Assembly (NCBI GenBank): GCA_963791455.1
Contig: CAWBSM010000004.1
Span: 62,001 to 126,000, forward strand
Direction: 5' to 3'
Origin: Bog-473 sp963791455
GTDB taxonomy: Bacteria > Actinomycetota > Acidimicrobiia > Acidimicrobiales > RAAP-2
DNA: 64,000 nt
Positions 1 to 8,480 of this stretch are shown in pieces. Below the pieces are notes generated by a model. The model saw nothing but the letters and a program-made list of their open reading frames with translations, was not told where the DNA came from and did no database searches. Each line of letters starts with the position of its first letter. The stretch's first letter is position 1. The translations under genes were made by a program, and so were the position numbers.

Positions 1-76
1 GGCCCATGGGACAGGGGGTTCCATTGCCACGAGGATGGGGAGCGCCACGCTGATCCTGGGCCAACCGGACGCGTGA
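1..76 (+). CDS. Thiolase-family protein, C-terminal end only (partial)
   Basis: The open frame entering from the left edge encodes the residues AHGTGGSIATRMGSATLILG and stops at TGA 74-76. The H-G-x-G-G segment followed by a short hydrophobic strand is the usual C-terminus of SCP2/lipid-transfer type thiolases. The stop overlaps the ATG of the DUF35 gene by one base (TGATG), so the two are translationally coupled. Thiolase-fold enzymes of this type often work as complexes with DUF35 proteins, which fits the pairing. Only 24 residues are visible, so substrate and catalytic residues cannot be judged. Confidence 0.7.
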   Translation, partial: AHGTGGSIATRMGSATLILGQPDA

Positions 77-510
77 TGGGGTCGCCCTTGCCGGTGCCGG
101 CCCCCGAACGCACGCCCGAGACTCATCCGTTCTGGGAGGGGACGGCGGGCGGGCTCCTGCTGCTGGCGCGCTGCGATGCGTGCGCCCTGGTGATCTGGTA
201 CCCGAAAACCCACTGCCCGGGATGTGGCCGGGACGCCGTCTCGTGGATCGCGGCGTCAGGGAACGGCACCGTCTACAGCTATAGCGTCGTCCATCGCGGA
301 ACGGGCGCGTTCCGCGATGCCGCGCCGTTCGTCGTCGCGTATGTGGAGCTGACGGAGGGGCCGCGTGTGCTGACCAACATCGTGGGCTGCGAACCCGACG
401 AGGTCTCGATCGGCCAACGGGTGAGGGTGGTGTTCTTCGACACGGGCGAGGGATGCGCGCTCTACCGGTTCGTTCCGGCGGACACCGCGCCACGGGTCGT
501 GGACGTCTGA
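76..510 (+). CDS. DUF35 / OB-fold zinc-ribbon acyl-CoA-associated protein
   Basis: About 144 residues. A rubredoxin-like zinc ribbon (C-D-A-C near residue 35, C-P-G-C about 15 residues later) precedes an OB-fold region (G-T-V-Y-S-Y-S-V-V-H and later V-R-V-V-F). This is the ChsH2/DUF35 arrangement; in known systems such proteins partner a thiolase or lyase and bind the acyl-CoA. The ATG at 76 overlaps the thiolase stop; a GTG at 73 is possible. It is followed by a 1-nt overlap (TGATG) with the first CoA-transferase, so thiolase, DUF35 and transferases form one operon. Function as a partner subunit is inferred from family and context. Confidence 0.8.
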   Translation: MGSPLPVPAPERTPETHPFWEGTAGGLLLLARCDACALVIWYPKTHCPGCGRDAVSWIAASGNGTVYSYSVVHRGTGAFRDAAPFVVAYVELTEGPRVLTNIVGCEPDEVSIGQRVRVVFFDTGEGCALYRFVPADTAPRVVDV

Positions 511-1700
511 TGGCGCAGCCGTTGGGCGGGCTGCGGGTGCTCGATGTGACCGGGCGGACCGGAGCCTACTGCGGCAAGATCCTGGCTGATCTCGGGGCCG
601 ACGTCCTCAAGGTCGAGTTGCCAACCGGCGACCGGATGCGGACCCTGCCACCCTTCCGTGACGGGGCGTCAGGGCCCGAGGCAAGCCTGCTCTTCGCCTA
701 TTACCACCACAACAAGCGCGGCATCACTCTCGACTGGGAACGCGGCGAGGCGCAGGAGCTGCTCGAGAGCCTATCGGCCTGTTCGGACGTGGTGCTGGCC
801 TCGCCGAAGGGCGAGCCCGAGCGGGTGGTCGGCTTCATCGAAGACCCGCCTTCCCTGTCCTGGGTGACGGGCCCCGTGCTCACCTGCTTCATCACGCCGT
901 TCGGGTTGACCGGTCCGTACCGTGACTGGCGGGCGACGCCCTTCACGTCGTTCGCCATGAGCGGGTACATGCATGCGGTCGGTGCCCCGGAAGGACCACC
1001 GCTTTGCATGCCTGGGCAAGAGTTCTACGACGAGGCCGGGATCTGGGCCGCTTTCCTCGTCCAGGCGGCACTGCGCGGTCCAGCGGATCGTCGGTCGCAG
1101 GTGCTCGACGTCTCCATCCATGAAGTCGGACTGTTCAACAAGTTAGGGACGGAGCAGTACAGTCAGGCCGGGCGGATCAAGACTCGGGAAACGAACTTCG
1201 GGCCGCCTCCCGGGGGGATCTGGCAGTGCCGCGACGGCCGGGTAGACATCGGCGCCCATTCGGCCCACCACTGGGACGTCTTCGTCGACCTGCTGGGCCG
1301 ACCGGACGTGTTGTCCGACCCGATCTATCGCGACCGGGTGATGCGGGTCCAGCTGTTCGACGTGTTGAGCGACATCATCGTTGAGCAATTGTCGGCCTGG
1401 CGCGCGCCGGAGTTCGTCGAGGCAGGTCAGGCGGCCGGCCTGCCCTGCGCGCTGACGCAGACGCCAGCCCAGTTCACTCAGGATCTCCAGCCTGCGGCGC
1501 GGGACTTCTTCATTGAGTCGACCCGGGCCGGGACCGGGTCGGTGCGCCTCCCCGGCCCCCCGTTCCTTTCCGACCCTCCCCTGATCGCCTACCGCCGGTC
1601 GGCCCCCCAGTTGGGCGAGGCCAACGAGGAGGTCTTCGTACACGAGCTGGGGTACTCGCCGCGCGTTCTGCAACATTGGCGGGCCGATGGCCTCGTCTGA
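510..1700 (+). CDS. CaiB/BaiF (family III) CoA-transferase, first of a tandem pair
   Basis: 396 residues, the normal size for family III CoA-transferases, which move CoA between carboxylic acids through aspartyl intermediates. The N-terminal GLRVLDVTG...ADLGADVLKVE signature is present, and an Asp near residue 174 in F-Y-D-E-A-G sits where the catalytic Asp of formyl-CoA transferase lies. Start chosen at ATG 510, overlapping the DUF35 stop by one base. The next gene, also CaiB/BaiF, overlaps its end by 14 nt, suggesting a two-subunit enzyme like benzylsuccinate CoA-transferase. The likely role is activation of the pathway acid by CoA transfer; the substrate is unknown. Confidence 0.85.
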   Translation: MAQPLGGLRVLDVTGRTGAYCGKILADLGADVLKVELPTGDRMRTLPPFRDGASGPEASLLFAYYHHNKRGITLDWERGEAQELLESLSACSDVVLASPKGEPERVVGFIEDPPSLSWVTGPVLTCFITPFGLTGPYRDWRATPFTSFAMSGYMHAVGAPEGPPLCMPGQEFYDEAGIWAAFLVQAALRGPADRRSQVLDVSIHEVGLFNKLGTEQYSQAGRIKTRETNFGPPPGGIWQCRDGRVDIGAHSAHHWDVFVDLLGRPDVLSDPIYRDRVMRVQLFDVLSDIIVEQLSAWRAPEFVEAGQAAGLPCALTQTPAQFTQDLQPAARDFFIESTRAGTGSVRLPGPPFLSDPPLIAYRRSAPQLGEANEEVFVHELGYSPRVLQHWRADGLV

Positions 1701-2943
1701 CACGCTCCGAAAGGCGCCGCTTGCCGGTGTCCGCGTCCTGTCGTTCGGCTCGTTCGTCGCGGGCAACATCTGCGCCCTCATGCTGGCGGACCTGGGCGCG
1801 GACGTGGTGAAGATCGAGTCACGTGAGCGCCCGGAGGCCCTCCGAGCTTACGACACACCGGGGCAGCCGCCGGTGTTCGAGCCATCGGGTACGAGAACGA
1901 CGGCCCTGTTCGCCGGCATGACCCGCGGCGTGCGCAGTGCGTGTATCGACATGGAGAACGAGCGCGGCCGACGCACGTTTCGAGAACTTGCGGAGCGGGC
2001 GCACGTGCTGATCGAGAACCTGAGCCTCGGCACCATGGAGTCGTGGGGTTGCTCGTACTCCGACCTGCACGCGCGCAACATCAACCTGGTGATGCTGTCG
2101 ATATCGGGTTACGGTCGGTCGGGACCCCTGGCGGCCTACCGGGCGTACGCGTCAAACATCAACGGCTTCATCGGCCACGCCGGCGCTTGGGCCCCCGACG
2201 GCATCCACTTCGACTTCGTGGCGGGAATTCATGGCGCCTGCGCCGTCGTCGCCGGACTGGCCCAGATCGAGCGAGGTGCGCCGGGCGTCTTCATCGACAT
2301 GGCGCAGACGGAGGCGGGTGCCGCCATCTTGCCCATGTTGTACCTCGACTTCCTGGCCAACGAAAGGGAATGGTCCGAGGGGCCCAACGAGGTTCCGGGG
2401 TCACTCTTCTCTGACGTCGTCCGGTGCCGTGGTGCGGACGCGTGGGTGGCGATCGAACTCGAGGACACCGGCGACTGGGCACGCATGTGCGAGTTTCTCG
2501 AGCGACCCGACTTGCGACTCGGTGCCGCGGGTGTGACTCCTGAGGCGCGCGCGTCACTGCGCGAGGCCCTGGCCGCCTGGACCGGCACGGTCACTCCGCT
2601 CCAGGCGGCCTTCAAGCTGCAACGGCGCGGCGTGGCCGCCGGCCCCGTGGAGGACAGCGAGGACCTGTGGCGCGACGCGCAACACCGCAGCCGCGGGGCA
2701 TATGTCGACGTGTGGCATCCCGATCTCGGCAGCGTCGAGTATCCGGATTCTCCGGGCGTCACCGACGGCCCACCCGGCGACGTAAGACCAGGCGGACCGA
2801 GGCTCGGCGCCCACACGGTTGACGTGCTCCGGGAGTGGTTGGGCTGCAACGAGTCGGACGTGGCCGACCTGCGCGCGAGCACCGCCGTGTGGGCGCCCGA
2901 GGGGCGGGCGTCGGACCCGACCTGGCGCGCACGAACCAGCTGA
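1687..2943 (+). CDS. CaiB/BaiF (family III) CoA-transferase, second of a tandem pair
   Basis: 418 residues with the CaiB N-terminal segment (GVRVLSFGSFVAG, then ADLGADVVKIE) and the G-Y-G-R-S-G-P motif near residue 141. A candidate catalytic Asp is D176 in H-F-D-F-V-A-G. It starts 14 nt inside the preceding transferase gene. The two proteins are clearly diverged, so this is not a recent duplication; a heteromeric enzyme is the simplest reading, though each could act alone. The SDR gene follows after 16 nt with its own Shine-Dalgarno sequence. Confidence 0.85.
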   Translation: MASSDTLRKAPLAGVRVLSFGSFVAGNICALMLADLGADVVKIESRERPEALRAYDTPGQPPVFEPSGTRTTALFAGMTRGVRSACIDMENERGRRTFRELAERAHVLIENLSLGTMESWGCSYSDLHARNINLVMLSISGYGRSGPLAAYRAYASNINGFIGHAGAWAPDGIHFDFVAGIHGACAVVAGLAQIERGAPGVFIDMAQTEAGAAILPMLYLDFLANEREWSEGPNEVPGSLFSDVVRCRGADAWVAIELEDTGDWARMCEFLERPDLRLGAAGVTPEARASLREALAAWTGTVTPLQAAFKLQRRGVAAGPVEDSEDLWRDAQHRSRGAYVDVWHPDLGSVEYPDSPGVTDGPPGDVRPGGPRLGAHTVDVLREWLGCNESDVADLRASTAVWAPEGRASDPTWRARTS

Positions 2944-2959
2944 AGAGAAGGAGGCACCG

Positions 2960-3922
2960 ATGGCCGGGATCGACGAGGGCCGAGTCGCGATCGTGACTGG
3001 AGCGGCTCGCGGCATCGGCCGCAGTCACGCGTTGGAGCTGGCGCGCCAAGGAGCCAAGGTCGTCGTGAACGATATCGGGGCAGAGGTCGACGGCCAGGGC
3101 CGCTCGGCGGCACCCGCCGACGCCGTCGTGGAGGAAATCCACGCCGCGGGAGGTGAGGCGGTGGCCAACCATGACGACGTAGCCGACTGGGACGGCGCCA
3201 CACGACTCGTACAGAGCGCGATCCACACCTTCGGCGCACTCGACATCGTGGTGAACAACGCAGGCATCCTGCGTGACCGGATGATCGTCAACATGTCGAT
3301 CGACGAGTGGGACGCGGTCATCAGAGTCCATCTTCGGGGCACGTTCGCCGTCATGCGGCAATCAGTCGAGCACTGGCGCAGCCGGGCCAAGGCCGGCGAG
3401 ACCAACGACGCAAGAATCATCAACACGACGTCAGCTTCGGGCCTCTTCGGCAACCCCGGGCAGGCCAACTACGGAGCCGCGAAGGCCGGCATCGCAGCGC
3501 TCACCCTCATCGGCGCGGCGGAGCTCGGGCGCTACGGGATCACGGTCAATGCGATCAACCCCGGCGCTCACACGCGCATGACCGAACAGGCCAGACCGGG
3601 TTCGCACGCGCCGATCGAGCCCGGCACGTTCGAGGTCTCGGACCCGGAGAACATCGCACCCCTGGTAGCTTGGCTCGCCAGTCCGGAGTCGTCGCACATC
3701 ACAGGGCGGGTGTTCACCGTCCGCGGTGGTGAGATCAGAGTGCTCGAGGGTTGGCGCGGCGGCCCTTCGATGGATGCGCACCGACGATGGGACGCCGCGC
3801 TCATGGGCCCGGCGGTCACCGAGCTCGTTGCTGCCTCGGCTCCCAACGCGGATCTGTGGGGCAACATCGAGAACCTCAGACCTCACCCGTCCAATGCTGG
3901 GCGTCGCGCAGCACCTCGTTGA
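2960..3922 (+). CDS. Short-chain dehydrogenase/reductase, hydroxyacyl-CoA dehydrogenase-like
   Basis: 320 residues. Cofactor motif T-G-A-A-R-G-I-G at 13-20, N-N-A-G near 99, catalytic Ser158, Tyr171 and Lys175. The acidic pair N-D-I-G after beta2 suggests NAD. The sequence style (G-A-E-V-D-G-Q-G, then a long C-terminal tail) resembles the SDR domain of 17beta-HSD4/MFE-2 and bacterial relatives that oxidise 3-hydroxyacyl-CoA. Start at ATG 2960 is set by the GAAGGAGG ribosome site just upstream; longer frames run into the preceding gene. Its end overlaps the convergent acyl-CoA dehydrogenase by 47 nt. Role in beta-oxidation of the island's substrate is inferred. Confidence 0.85.
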   Translation: MAGIDEGRVAIVTGAARGIGRSHALELARQGAKVVVNDIGAEVDGQGRSAAPADAVVEEIHAAGGEAVANHDDVADWDGATRLVQSAIHTFGALDIVVNNAGILRDRMIVNMSIDEWDAVIRVHLRGTFAVMRQSVEHWRSRAKAGETNDARIINTTSASGLFGNPGQANYGAAKAGIAALTLIGAAELGRYGITVNAINPGAHTRMTEQARPGSHAPIEPGTFEVSDPENIAPLVAWLASPESSHITGRVFTVRGGEIRVLEGWRGGPSMDAHRRWDAALMGPAVTELVAASAPNADLWGNIENLRPHPSNAGRRAAPR

Positions 3923-5159
3923 ACGGCTTGCGCGTGTCGAAGCTCGGCTCCCGGGGAAGCCCCAGCGTGCGCTCACCGATCACGTTCCGCTGGGTCTCGT
4001 TGGTGCCGCCGGCGATGGCGGCCCCCCGGCCTCGCAGGTACGCGAGCGCCGCCTCGGCCCCGTCGGGAGCGGCGGGATCCCAGGTCATGGCACCGGCACC
4101 ACCGATTTCAACCCCCAGACGGGCACGCAGCGGACCGTAGGTCCCCCGGAACAGTTTGACGTAGGAGGCCACGCCGGGGTCGAGGCGACCGACCCGGCCC
4201 ATCTCGGCGATGCGGGCGCCGAGCGCACTCGCCACGAAATCGTACGTGTGCGCGCGGGCGAGCTTTTGCCGAACGGCGGGGTCATCGAGACGACCCGCCC
4301 TCCGGGCCAGCTCCACCAGGTCGGGAGCCATCGCACCGGGACCCTCGAACCCCGCACCCTCACCGGGGCGTCCGGCGCCGCGCTCGAACACGAACATGGT
4401 CCGCGTGACCGCCCAGCCCTCGTTGACCGCGCACAAACGGTCGGCATCGGAGACGACCACGTTGTCGAAGAAGTCCTCGCAGAACTCCGCCCCCTCGTTG
4501 AGCTGTTTGATGCGCCGGATCGTGACGCCGGGAGCGTCGCAGGGAACCAGAAACCACGTGAGGCCCTGATGCTTCGGCACGTCCCAGTCCGTACGGGCCA
4601 AGCACATGCCCGAATCGGCCAGGTGCGCGAAGGTGCTCCAGATCTTCTGACCGTTGATGATCCAGCGCTCGCCGTCCCGAGTGGCTCGAGTGCGGGCTCC
4701 GGCGAGGTCGGAGCCCGAGGAGGGTTCGGAGAAGAACTGGCAGACGAGCTGCTCCCCCGCCAGGACCTTGGGCACGAACCGGCTGAGAAACTCCGGCGCG
4801 GCGTAGGCCAGCATGGTCGGGACGCAGACATAGAAGGTCGTAATGGTGAGCGCGCCGAAATCAGGGAGGGTGAAGTCGGCGGCCTCCTCGAGAAAGGCCC
4901 ACTCGTAGGCGCTCGACAGGCCCTGGCCGCCATACTCCCGGGGCCAGGTGATGCCCGCATACCCGCCCTCGAAGAGCCGCCGCTGCAGGGCCCGGTTCGT
5001 TGCCATCACCTCTGGCGTGTAATAGTCGACTTCGTGGTCCGGTGGGCGGCCACGTCGCCGCGGCATGTTCTCGGCCAGCCAGACCCGGGCGGCGCGGCGG
5101 TAGTCCCCGAGCACCTCGTCCTCGACTGAGCTGGGGTCGTTGCGTTCGTCCGTCGTCAT
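3876..5159 (-). CDS. Acyl-CoA dehydrogenase, large-type subunit (FadE29/ChsE-like)
   Basis: 427 residues with the acyl-CoA dehydrogenase plan: helical N-domain, FAD-binding stretch F-S-E-P-S-S-G-S-D-L-A, beta-domain G-Q-K-I-W-S-T, and C-terminal I-A-G-G-T-N-E-T-Q-R-N-V. The usual Y-E-G-T glutamate is replaced by G-G-T, as in the heteromeric steroid side-chain dehydrogenases, where the catalytic base lies elsewhere. It follows another, more divergent dehydrogenase by 4 nt on the same strand, which fits an alpha2beta2 enzyme. Substrate unknown; flavin-dependent alpha,beta-desaturation of an acyl-CoA is expected. Confidence 0.88.
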   Translation of the reverse strand: MTTDERNDPSSVEDEVLGDYRRAARVWLAENMPRRRGRPPDHEVDYYTPEVMATNRALQRRLFEGGYAGITWPREYGGQGLSSAYEWAFLEEAADFTLPDFGALTITTFYVCVPTMLAYAAPEFLSRFVPKVLAGEQLVCQFFSEPSSGSDLAGARTRATRDGERWIINGQKIWSTFAHLADSGMCLARTDWDVPKHQGLTWFLVPCDAPGVTIRRIKQLNEGAEFCEDFFDNVVVSDADRLCAVNEGWAVTRTMFVFERGAGRPGEGAGFEGPGAMAPDLVELARRAGRLDDPAVRQKLARAHTYDFVASALGARIAEMGRVGRLDPGVASYVKLFRGTYGPLRARLGVEIGGAGAMTWDPAAPDGAEAALAYLRGRGAAIAGGTNETQRNVIGERTLGLPREPSFDTRKPFNEVLRDAQHWTGEV

Positions 5160-5163
5160 CGCC

Positions 5164-6285
5164 CTACAGACCGTTCAACTGGCAGAGGCGCTCGCGGTGC
5201 CAGTCGGACTGACCGAACAGCAGACCGTTCATGGTGATGCGCCGCAGGAAAAGATGGAGGTCGTGTTCCCAGGTGAAGCCGATACCGGCGAAGATCTGCG
5301 CACAACCCTGCACGATGTCGACCCCGGCGTCGGCGACCCAGGACATTGCCATGCTGACGATCTGGCCCGCGTCGTCGCGGTCCTGCTGCACCGCCCGGAC
5401 GGCGGCGGTGGCGACGGCGTGGCTGGATTCGAGGGAGAGGCTCATGTCGGCCAGTTGATGCTTCACCGCCTGAAACGAGCCAATGGGCCGGCCGAATGCT
5501 GTGCGGTCGATGGCGTACCGGCGGGTCAGATCGAAGAGGGCGTCCATGGCTCCGACGGTCTCGGCGACGCAGAGCACGCAGGCAAGTTGCAATTGGGCTT
5601 CGAGGGCTTGCTCGGCCTCCCCCGCAGGGCCAACGAGAGACGTTGCCGGAACCATCGCTTTGTCGAAGGCCACCGAGGCGAATCGCTGCGTGATGTCGAG
5701 CCCCTCGAGCGGCGCGACGGTGATACCCGGTGTCGCCGGGTCGACCAGGAATTGCGATGGTCCCGCCGCGCCGCCGGTCGAGACCAGGTACCAGTGCGCC
5801 TGGGCACCGGCGGCGACCGGGCCCGCTTGCCCCGAGAGTGCGAAGCCGTCACCCCGGGGAACCGCGGTGATGTTCCCGGGCGACGAACTCGTGACGATGT
5901 CACCGAACACCCAGGTCGCAACCGTAGCTCCGCGGCAGAGGTCTGGAAGGACACAGGCCCGCTGCTCCGGAGATCCCGCGACGGCCAAAGCGGCCGCCAC
6001 CACGTTCATGGGGACGAACGGACCGGGCTGCAGCGCCCGGCCCCGTTCCTCGGCGATGATCGCGAGGTCATGCACGCCCTCACCCGAGACGCTGCCGCCG
6101 CCGTACTGCTCGGGCACGAGCATGGCGAACCAGCCAAGCTGACCGGCGTCGCGGAGGTAGTCGGCCGGGACGCCCTCATCGCTCCCGATCAGCTGGCGCA
6201 CCATCGAGAGCGGGCACGTCGCGTCGATGAAGCGCGCCGCCGTCTCCCGGAGGAGCTCCTGATCGTTGCTGAGGTCAAGCTCCAT
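5164..6285 (-). CDS. Acyl-CoA dehydrogenase, small-type subunit
   Basis: 373 residues. It begins M-E-L-D-L-S-N-D-Q-E-L-L, typical of the divergent partner subunit, and ends with I-F-A-G-I-G-F-T-W-E-H-D-L-H-L, also typical of that class. ATG at 6285 is chosen because GGAAGAGA lies just upstream and the upstream extension is not protein-like. It is the first gene of a minus-strand pair with the large subunit 4 nt downstream and is divergent from the Liv transporter across 224 nt. Together they probably form a heterotetrameric desaturase like ChsE4-ChsE5; this is inferred from pairing and motifs. Confidence 0.85.
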   Translation of the reverse strand: MELDLSNDQELLRETAARFIDATCPLSMVRQLIGSDEGVPADYLRDAGQLGWFAMLVPEQYGGGSVSGEGVHDLAIIAEERGRALQPGPFVPMNVVAAALAVAGSPEQRACVLPDLCRGATVATWVFGDIVTSSSPGNITAVPRGDGFALSGQAGPVAAGAQAHWYLVSTGGAAGPSQFLVDPATPGITVAPLEGLDITQRFASVAFDKAMVPATSLVGPAGEAEQALEAQLQLACVLCVAETVGAMDALFDLTRRYAIDRTAFGRPIGSFQAVKHQLADMSLSLESSHAVATAAVRAVQQDRDDAGQIVSMAMSWVADAGVDIVQGCAQIFAGIGFTWEHDLHLFLRRITMNGLLFGQSDWHRERLCQLNGL

Positions 6286-6407
6286 CGTGTTCTCTTCCGG
6301 TTGAGTCTGCGCCCTGCCTGCCCGTCCCACACGGTTTGGTTCCCGAACGATGAGGTCGCCGTCGGCGCAGGTGGGTTGGTGGAACAACACCCTGGTCTAC
6401 GGTACCA

Positions 6408-6429
6408 TCTGCCCCATTATCTGGGCAGA
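6408..6429. promoter_or_regulatory. Inverted repeat in divergent promoter region (candidate operator)
   Basis: TCTGCCC and GGGCAGA form a perfect 7-bp inverted repeat separated by 8 nt, in the 224-nt gap between the divergent acyl-CoA dehydrogenase and Liv transporter operons. Its symmetry and position suit a dimeric repressor, for example TetR-type, but no regulator gene is nearby. An RNA hairpin is also possible. Confidence 0.35.
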
Positions 6430-6509
6430 CGCCCAAACTTGGATCTTGAGCTGGAAAGCGCCTCCTGGCCGCCGGCGAGGAACGCGGGGAGCCCGGATCG
6501 GGGGATGCG

Positions 6510-8480
6510 TTGCTGCAGTATGTGATCGCTGGCCTGGTCTATGGGGGGATCTACGCCATTGCCGCGTCCGGGCTCGTGGTGACCTATCAGTCGACGGGCA
6601 TCTTGAACTTCGCGTTCGCCGCCATCGCCTATGCGCTTGCGCGTTTCTACTACTACCTCAACACCCAGGAGCACTGGGCGATTGTGCCGGCTGCCCTGGT
6701 GTCGATCCTCGTCGCGGGGCCGGCTCTCGGCATTGGGTTGTACTTCTTCCTCTTCCGCCGTCTGAGGCTGGCCCGCCCATTGATCAAGGTGGTCGCCACC
6801 ATCGGCGTCTCAGTGGCCATTCCGCCGGCCGCGACGTTGATCTTCGGGAACCAGGCGATCCTCTCGGCTCCCGGCCTGGCACCGGAGCCGGTTCGGGTGT
6901 TCGATTTCCTCGGCGTCGCGGTCACGATGGAGCAGGTCATCACTTACATCTGCGCCGTGCTCATCGTTGTGATCGGCGTGGTCATCCTCCGCTGGACCGA
7001 CATCGGTCTCCGGGTACGAGCCATGGTCGATTCTCCGGCGATGACCTCGCTGTCGGCGACCAGTCCCGATCGGATCTCCATGTGGGTCTGGGCCGTCAGC
7101 GTCGCCCTGGCCGGCCTCGTCGGGGTCCTCGCCGCGCCGGTTGTCGGTCTGGACCCGGGCGATTTCACGCTGGTGATGGCTGCGGCCTTCGCCGCGGTGA
7201 TCGCGGCCCGCCTGCGCAGCTTGCCGGTCGCGGTGGCAGTGGGTCTTCTAATGGGGATCCTGGGGACGTTGGTGCAGTACTTCTTCTCCAATTCTTCCTC
7301 GTTGAGTGCCGACGTGATACCGGCCATCCCGTTCATCGTGACCGCCGTCGTACTCGTCTACTTCATGTTCCGGGGAACGAGCTCCGAAGAATCGGAGGGG
7401 GTCGGTGGACCACTCGATCGGGCCATCATGCCCCAGGGCGACGCACCGACCGGTTCCAACCGCGAGCGCTATGCCTCCACCTTCGGCTGGCAACTTCCAC
7501 TGCTGGCCTTTGTGATCCTGTGCATCCTTCCCCTGGTCCTCAGCGGGTTCTGGGTCGGCCTCATCGGACAAGGGGTGTGCTTCGCCATCATCTTGCTCTC
7601 CATCACCTTGGTCACCGGCGAGGGCGGAATGATCTGGCTGTGCCAGGCCACGTTCGCCGGGATCGGTGCCGTCGCGGCGGCGCAGCTCGCGGTCCACCAC
7701 GGATGGCCGGTCATGGCGTCGGTGGTGGCGGGGGGGATCGTGGCGGCGCCGTTCGGAGTGATCATCGGCCTCGTGACCATCCGCCTGGGAAATCTTTACG
7801 TGGCTCTGGTCACGCTGACCATCGGCCTGCTGTTTGACGATCTGGTGTTCACCCAGCAGATCTTCTCCAACAACTCCATCGGTGTGAACGTCGACCTGCC
7901 GTCCTTCGCGTCGAGCCCTCGCGCCTTCACCTACCTCGCGCTGGGGGTCTTCGCGCTCGCATCGTTGGTCATCTTGAACCTGCAGAAGTCGACGCCTGGC
8001 CTGGCGTTGAATGCCGTCCGCTGGAGCCCGGTCGGTGCCCGAACCATCGGGATCAGCGTCCTGCAGATGAAGGTCCTCGTTTCGGGCATCGCGGCATGCG
8101 TCGCCGGCATCGGTGGCGCTATGTACGCCCTCTCCCTGGGATCCGCACTCCCCACGAACTATTCGTCGCTGCTCGGTCTCATTTGGCTGGCCATTCTGGT
8201 GACGCTCGGTATCCGTTCCAACACGGCCGCCCTCCTGGCCGGTGTGTCCTATACCGTCCTCGCCGGAGTGGCCGTCGCCTACCTGCCGCCCGCCTATGCA
8301 CAGGTCACGCCCATCCTCTTCGGACTCGGTGCCGTGCAGGTCGCCAAGTTCCCCAACGGTGCCATGACCGAGAACGCCCGCCAGGTCCTCTGGTTCTGGG
8401 ACAAGGTACGTGGCGTTTCCAAACCCGACCCGATCCTCGTGGCGCAGGAGACGGTCGTCGTCAGGGGTGACCTTGTCTGA
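6510..8480 (+). CDS. Fused LivH-LivM branched-chain-type ABC permease
   Basis: 656 residues containing two permease domains. Residues 1-290 resemble LivH (V-Y-G-G-I-Y-A-I-A-A-S-G-L, then the T-G-I-L-N-F-A motif); after a hydrophilic linker around 300-320, the rest resembles LivM (G-L-V-T-I-R-L-G-N-L-Y, A-V-R-W-S-P-V-G-A-R-T-I-G-I-S). About 15 or more membrane spans are visible. The TTG start at 6510 follows a GGGGA box. The fusion replaces the usual two genes. It heads an operon with LivG, LivF and an acyl-CoA dehydrogenase, so it probably imports the acid that the surrounding enzymes degrade rather than amino acids. No periplasmic binding protein (LivK) is present in the window. Confidence 0.88.
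   Translation: MLQYVIAGLVYGGIYAIAASGLVVTYQSTGILNFAFAAIAYALARFYYYLNTQEHWAIVPAALVSILVAGPALGIGLYFFLFRRLRLARPLIKVVATIGVSVAIPPAATLIFGNQAILSAPGLAPEPVRVFDFLGVAVTMEQVITYICAVLIVVIGVVILRWTDIGLRVRAMVDSPAMTSLSATSPDRISMWVWAVSVALAGLVGVLAAPVVGLDPGDFTLVMAAAFAAVIAARLRSLPVAVAVGLLMGILGTLVQYFFSNSSSLSADVIPAIPFIVTAVVLVYFMFRGTSSEESEGVGGPLDRAIMPQGDAPTGSNRERYASTFGWQLPLLAFVILCILPLVLSGFWVGLIGQGVCFAIILLSITLVTGEGGMIWLCQATFAGIGAVAAAQLAVHHGWPVMASVVAGGIVAAPFGVIIGLVTIRLGNLYVALVTLTIGLLFDDLVFTQQIFSNNSIGVNVDLPSFASSPRAFTYLALGVFALASLVILNLQKSTPGLALNAVRWSPVGARTIGISVLQMKVLVSGIAACVAGIGGAMYALSLGSALPTNYSSLLGLIWLAILVTLGIRSNTAALLAGVSYTVLAGVAVAYLPPAYAQVTPILFGLGAVQVAKFPNGAMTENARQVLWFWDKVRGVSKPDPILVAQETVVVRGDLV

Noticed and set aside
3726..5129. 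467-codon plus-strand frame over the acyl-CoA dehydrogenase
   Set aside because: Antisense shadow; the minus-strand protein has complete family motifs.
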